Positions 63,324-64,000 of a stretch of 64,000 bases of DNA are shown piece by piece (position 1 is the first letter of the stretch; the number at the start of each line of letters is the position of its first letter). Source of the DNA: Nitrospira sp. Lineage in GTDB: Bacteria; Nitrospirota; Nitrospiria; Nitrospirales; Nitrospiraceae. A model generated the notes under the pieces. That model was given only the letters and a program-made list of their open reading frames with translations, had not been told where the DNA came from and did not search any database. Location of the stretch: contig JAURZE010000013.1 of NCBI GenBank assembly GCA_030653545.1, positions 124,001 to 188,000 of the forward strand. The letters run 5' to 3'. The position numbers and the translations under genes are program-made.

Positions 63324-63343
63324 AACTACCGTATAACTACCGT
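63324..63343. repeat. tandem 9-bp direct repeats upstream of the NxrC-like gene
   Basis: AACTACCGT occurs twice (63324-63332 and 63335-63343), with an 11-bp period, i.e. one helical turn. It lies 50-70 bp before the ATG at 63273 in an AT-rich stretch and could be a regulator-binding site. No clear -35/-10 pair was found nearby. Confidence 0.4.
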
Positions 63344-63372
63344 CCAGAAAACGAGAAATAATTGCTCGAAAC

Positions 63373-64000
63373 CTACGCGGTTCCGACTGGTCCGCCCTCC
63401 TCCTTGTCCTTATCCTTGTCCTTCACATCCAGGAAGGACTGCGCGCCGACTTCATTCAACAACACGCTCAACTCATTCCCCTGGTCCTGCGCTCCGCACT
63501 CGTACGTCTGACCTTCAGGCGAATTAAAGGTCGCCGGACGATAATCTGTTTCTGTGTAAGGCTGCGGGGTGACTCCGAGGAACGCGGTTTCGAACTCAAT
63601 CCAATCAGAGGTCATATCCGCGACGATCTTGAACAGACCGGAATCGGACTTTTTCGTCAACATCCGGCAAAACAGAGGAACCCATCGCCCGATGTGATTT
63701 TTAACAAACTTTTTCTGCGCATCCACAACGATCTGCGTCTTGTCGGCACCGTCATGGCAGCGGGAATACGATTCTTTGTAGGCCAAGAAGTGCATGAACT
63801 CGAACTCGACGCTGAGGTGGTCGAGCCGCTCATGAATATCCTTCGACAACTCGACGCCAAACGCCTTATAGAAGCCGGCGATGTCGCCCATGGTATGGGA
63901 CTGCGCAAACACGTGATCGTTGCCGAAGAGGGTTTCGTACGGCGGACAATCCAGCGTGATCACATTGCTGAACACACGCCGATGCTCCGACTGCAGATCG
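63373..64000 (-). CDS. TorD-like molybdoenzyme maturation chaperone (5' end cut by window edge)
   Basis: About 209 residues are visible and the frame is open to the right edge; the N-terminus is off the window. The TorD/NarJ-like helical fold is suggested by LDHLSVEFEFMHFLAYKE (family motif ...D H L ... E F x F M x x L) and RWVPLFCRMLTKKSDSGLFKIVADMTSDWIEFE. The C-terminus is acidic/Lys-rich (KDKDKDKEEG). Such proteins bind the molybdenum subunit and its Tat signal until cofactor insertion. NxrA or a relative probably lies to the right (inference). Confidence 0.8.
   Translation of the reverse strand, partial: DLQSEHRRVFSNVITLDCPPYETLFGNDHVFAQSHTMGDIAGFYKAFGVELSKDIHERLDHLSVEFEFMHFLAYKESYSRCHDGADKTQIVVDAQKKFVKNHIGRWVPLFCRMLTKKSDSGLFKIVADMTSDWIEFETAFLGVTPQPYTETDYRPATFNSPEGQTYECGAQDQGNELSVLLNEVGAQSFLDVKDKDKDKEEGGPVGTA

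Noticed and set aside
1-64000. tRNA, rRNA, CRISPR arrays, insertion sequences, prophage genes
   Set aside because: No gene-free gap above 300 bp, no repeated spacer pattern, and no transposase, integrase or phage structural protein among the coding genes.

Overview
The window looks like chromosomal DNA of a Nitrospira-type nitrifier (phylum Nitrospirota). It is GC-rich and gene-dense, encodes outer-membrane-type proteins, and still carries a complete bacterial 20S proteasome-pupylation set. It also carries a SmbP-like His-rich protein and an operon of pentahaem cytochromes with ethylbenzene-dehydrogenase-type haem b subunits (NxrC-like), a TorD-like chaperone and TatA, as expected near a periplasmic nitrite oxidoreductase. 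The organism call is inference; no rRNA or nxrA/nxrB lies in the window.

Layout. 1-6251 (minus): proteasome operon mpa-dop-prcB-prcA-pafA (pafA runs off the left edge) behind a good sigma70-type promoter. The usual pup slot between dop and prcB is empty; a clear pup gene sits alone at 49.5 kb. 6262-8031: thiamine thiazole genes thiS-thiG-thiE/tenI. 8143-13233: a HhH protein, then ftsE-ftsX-envC-ctpA and a YraN-like nuclease. 13230-17332: rnhB, then the conserved ffh-rpsP-rimM-trmD-rplS block. 17.5-20.2 kb: DUF4321 protein, uvrB, RRM RNA-binding protein. 20.5-30.4 kb: mostly solo genes (unknown secreted proteins, DUF255 thioredoxin-domain protein, M28 peptidase, TolC-like protein, CPBP protease, arylamine N-acetyltransferase, YbjQ). 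30.5-36.1 kb: UvrA family protein, a BamE/CsgG/PDZ-like fusion, YqgE, nitrilase. 36.2-39.8 kb: SmbP-like protein, and an HDAC-pentahaem cytochrome-sulfurtransferase operon. 40.0-52.5 kb: TPR protein, two unknowns, PepF, Fur-box-controlled bfd, WrbA-like flavoprotein, DUF192, relA/spoT, recJ, pup, H+-pyrophosphatase.

52.6-64 kb (minus) is the most distinctive part. In transcription order it holds a TorD-like chaperone (cut by the edge), an NxrC-like haem b protein, a terminator, a radical SAM protein, a polytopic membrane protein, a TPR protein, TatA, an NHL-repeat protein, a second shorter NxrC-like protein, a PDZ protein, and two tandem pentahaem cytochromes. Nearly everything is predicted to be exported or to help export. 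I infer a periplasmic electron-transfer module linked to nitrite oxidation, but its exact reaction cannot be read from the sequence.

Two copies of a ~120-bp element with terminal inverted repeats (25.3 and 39.8 kb) mark a dispersed non-coding repeat family. I found no tRNA, rRNA, CRISPR array, insertion sequence or prophage. No intergenic gap exceeds 300 bp.
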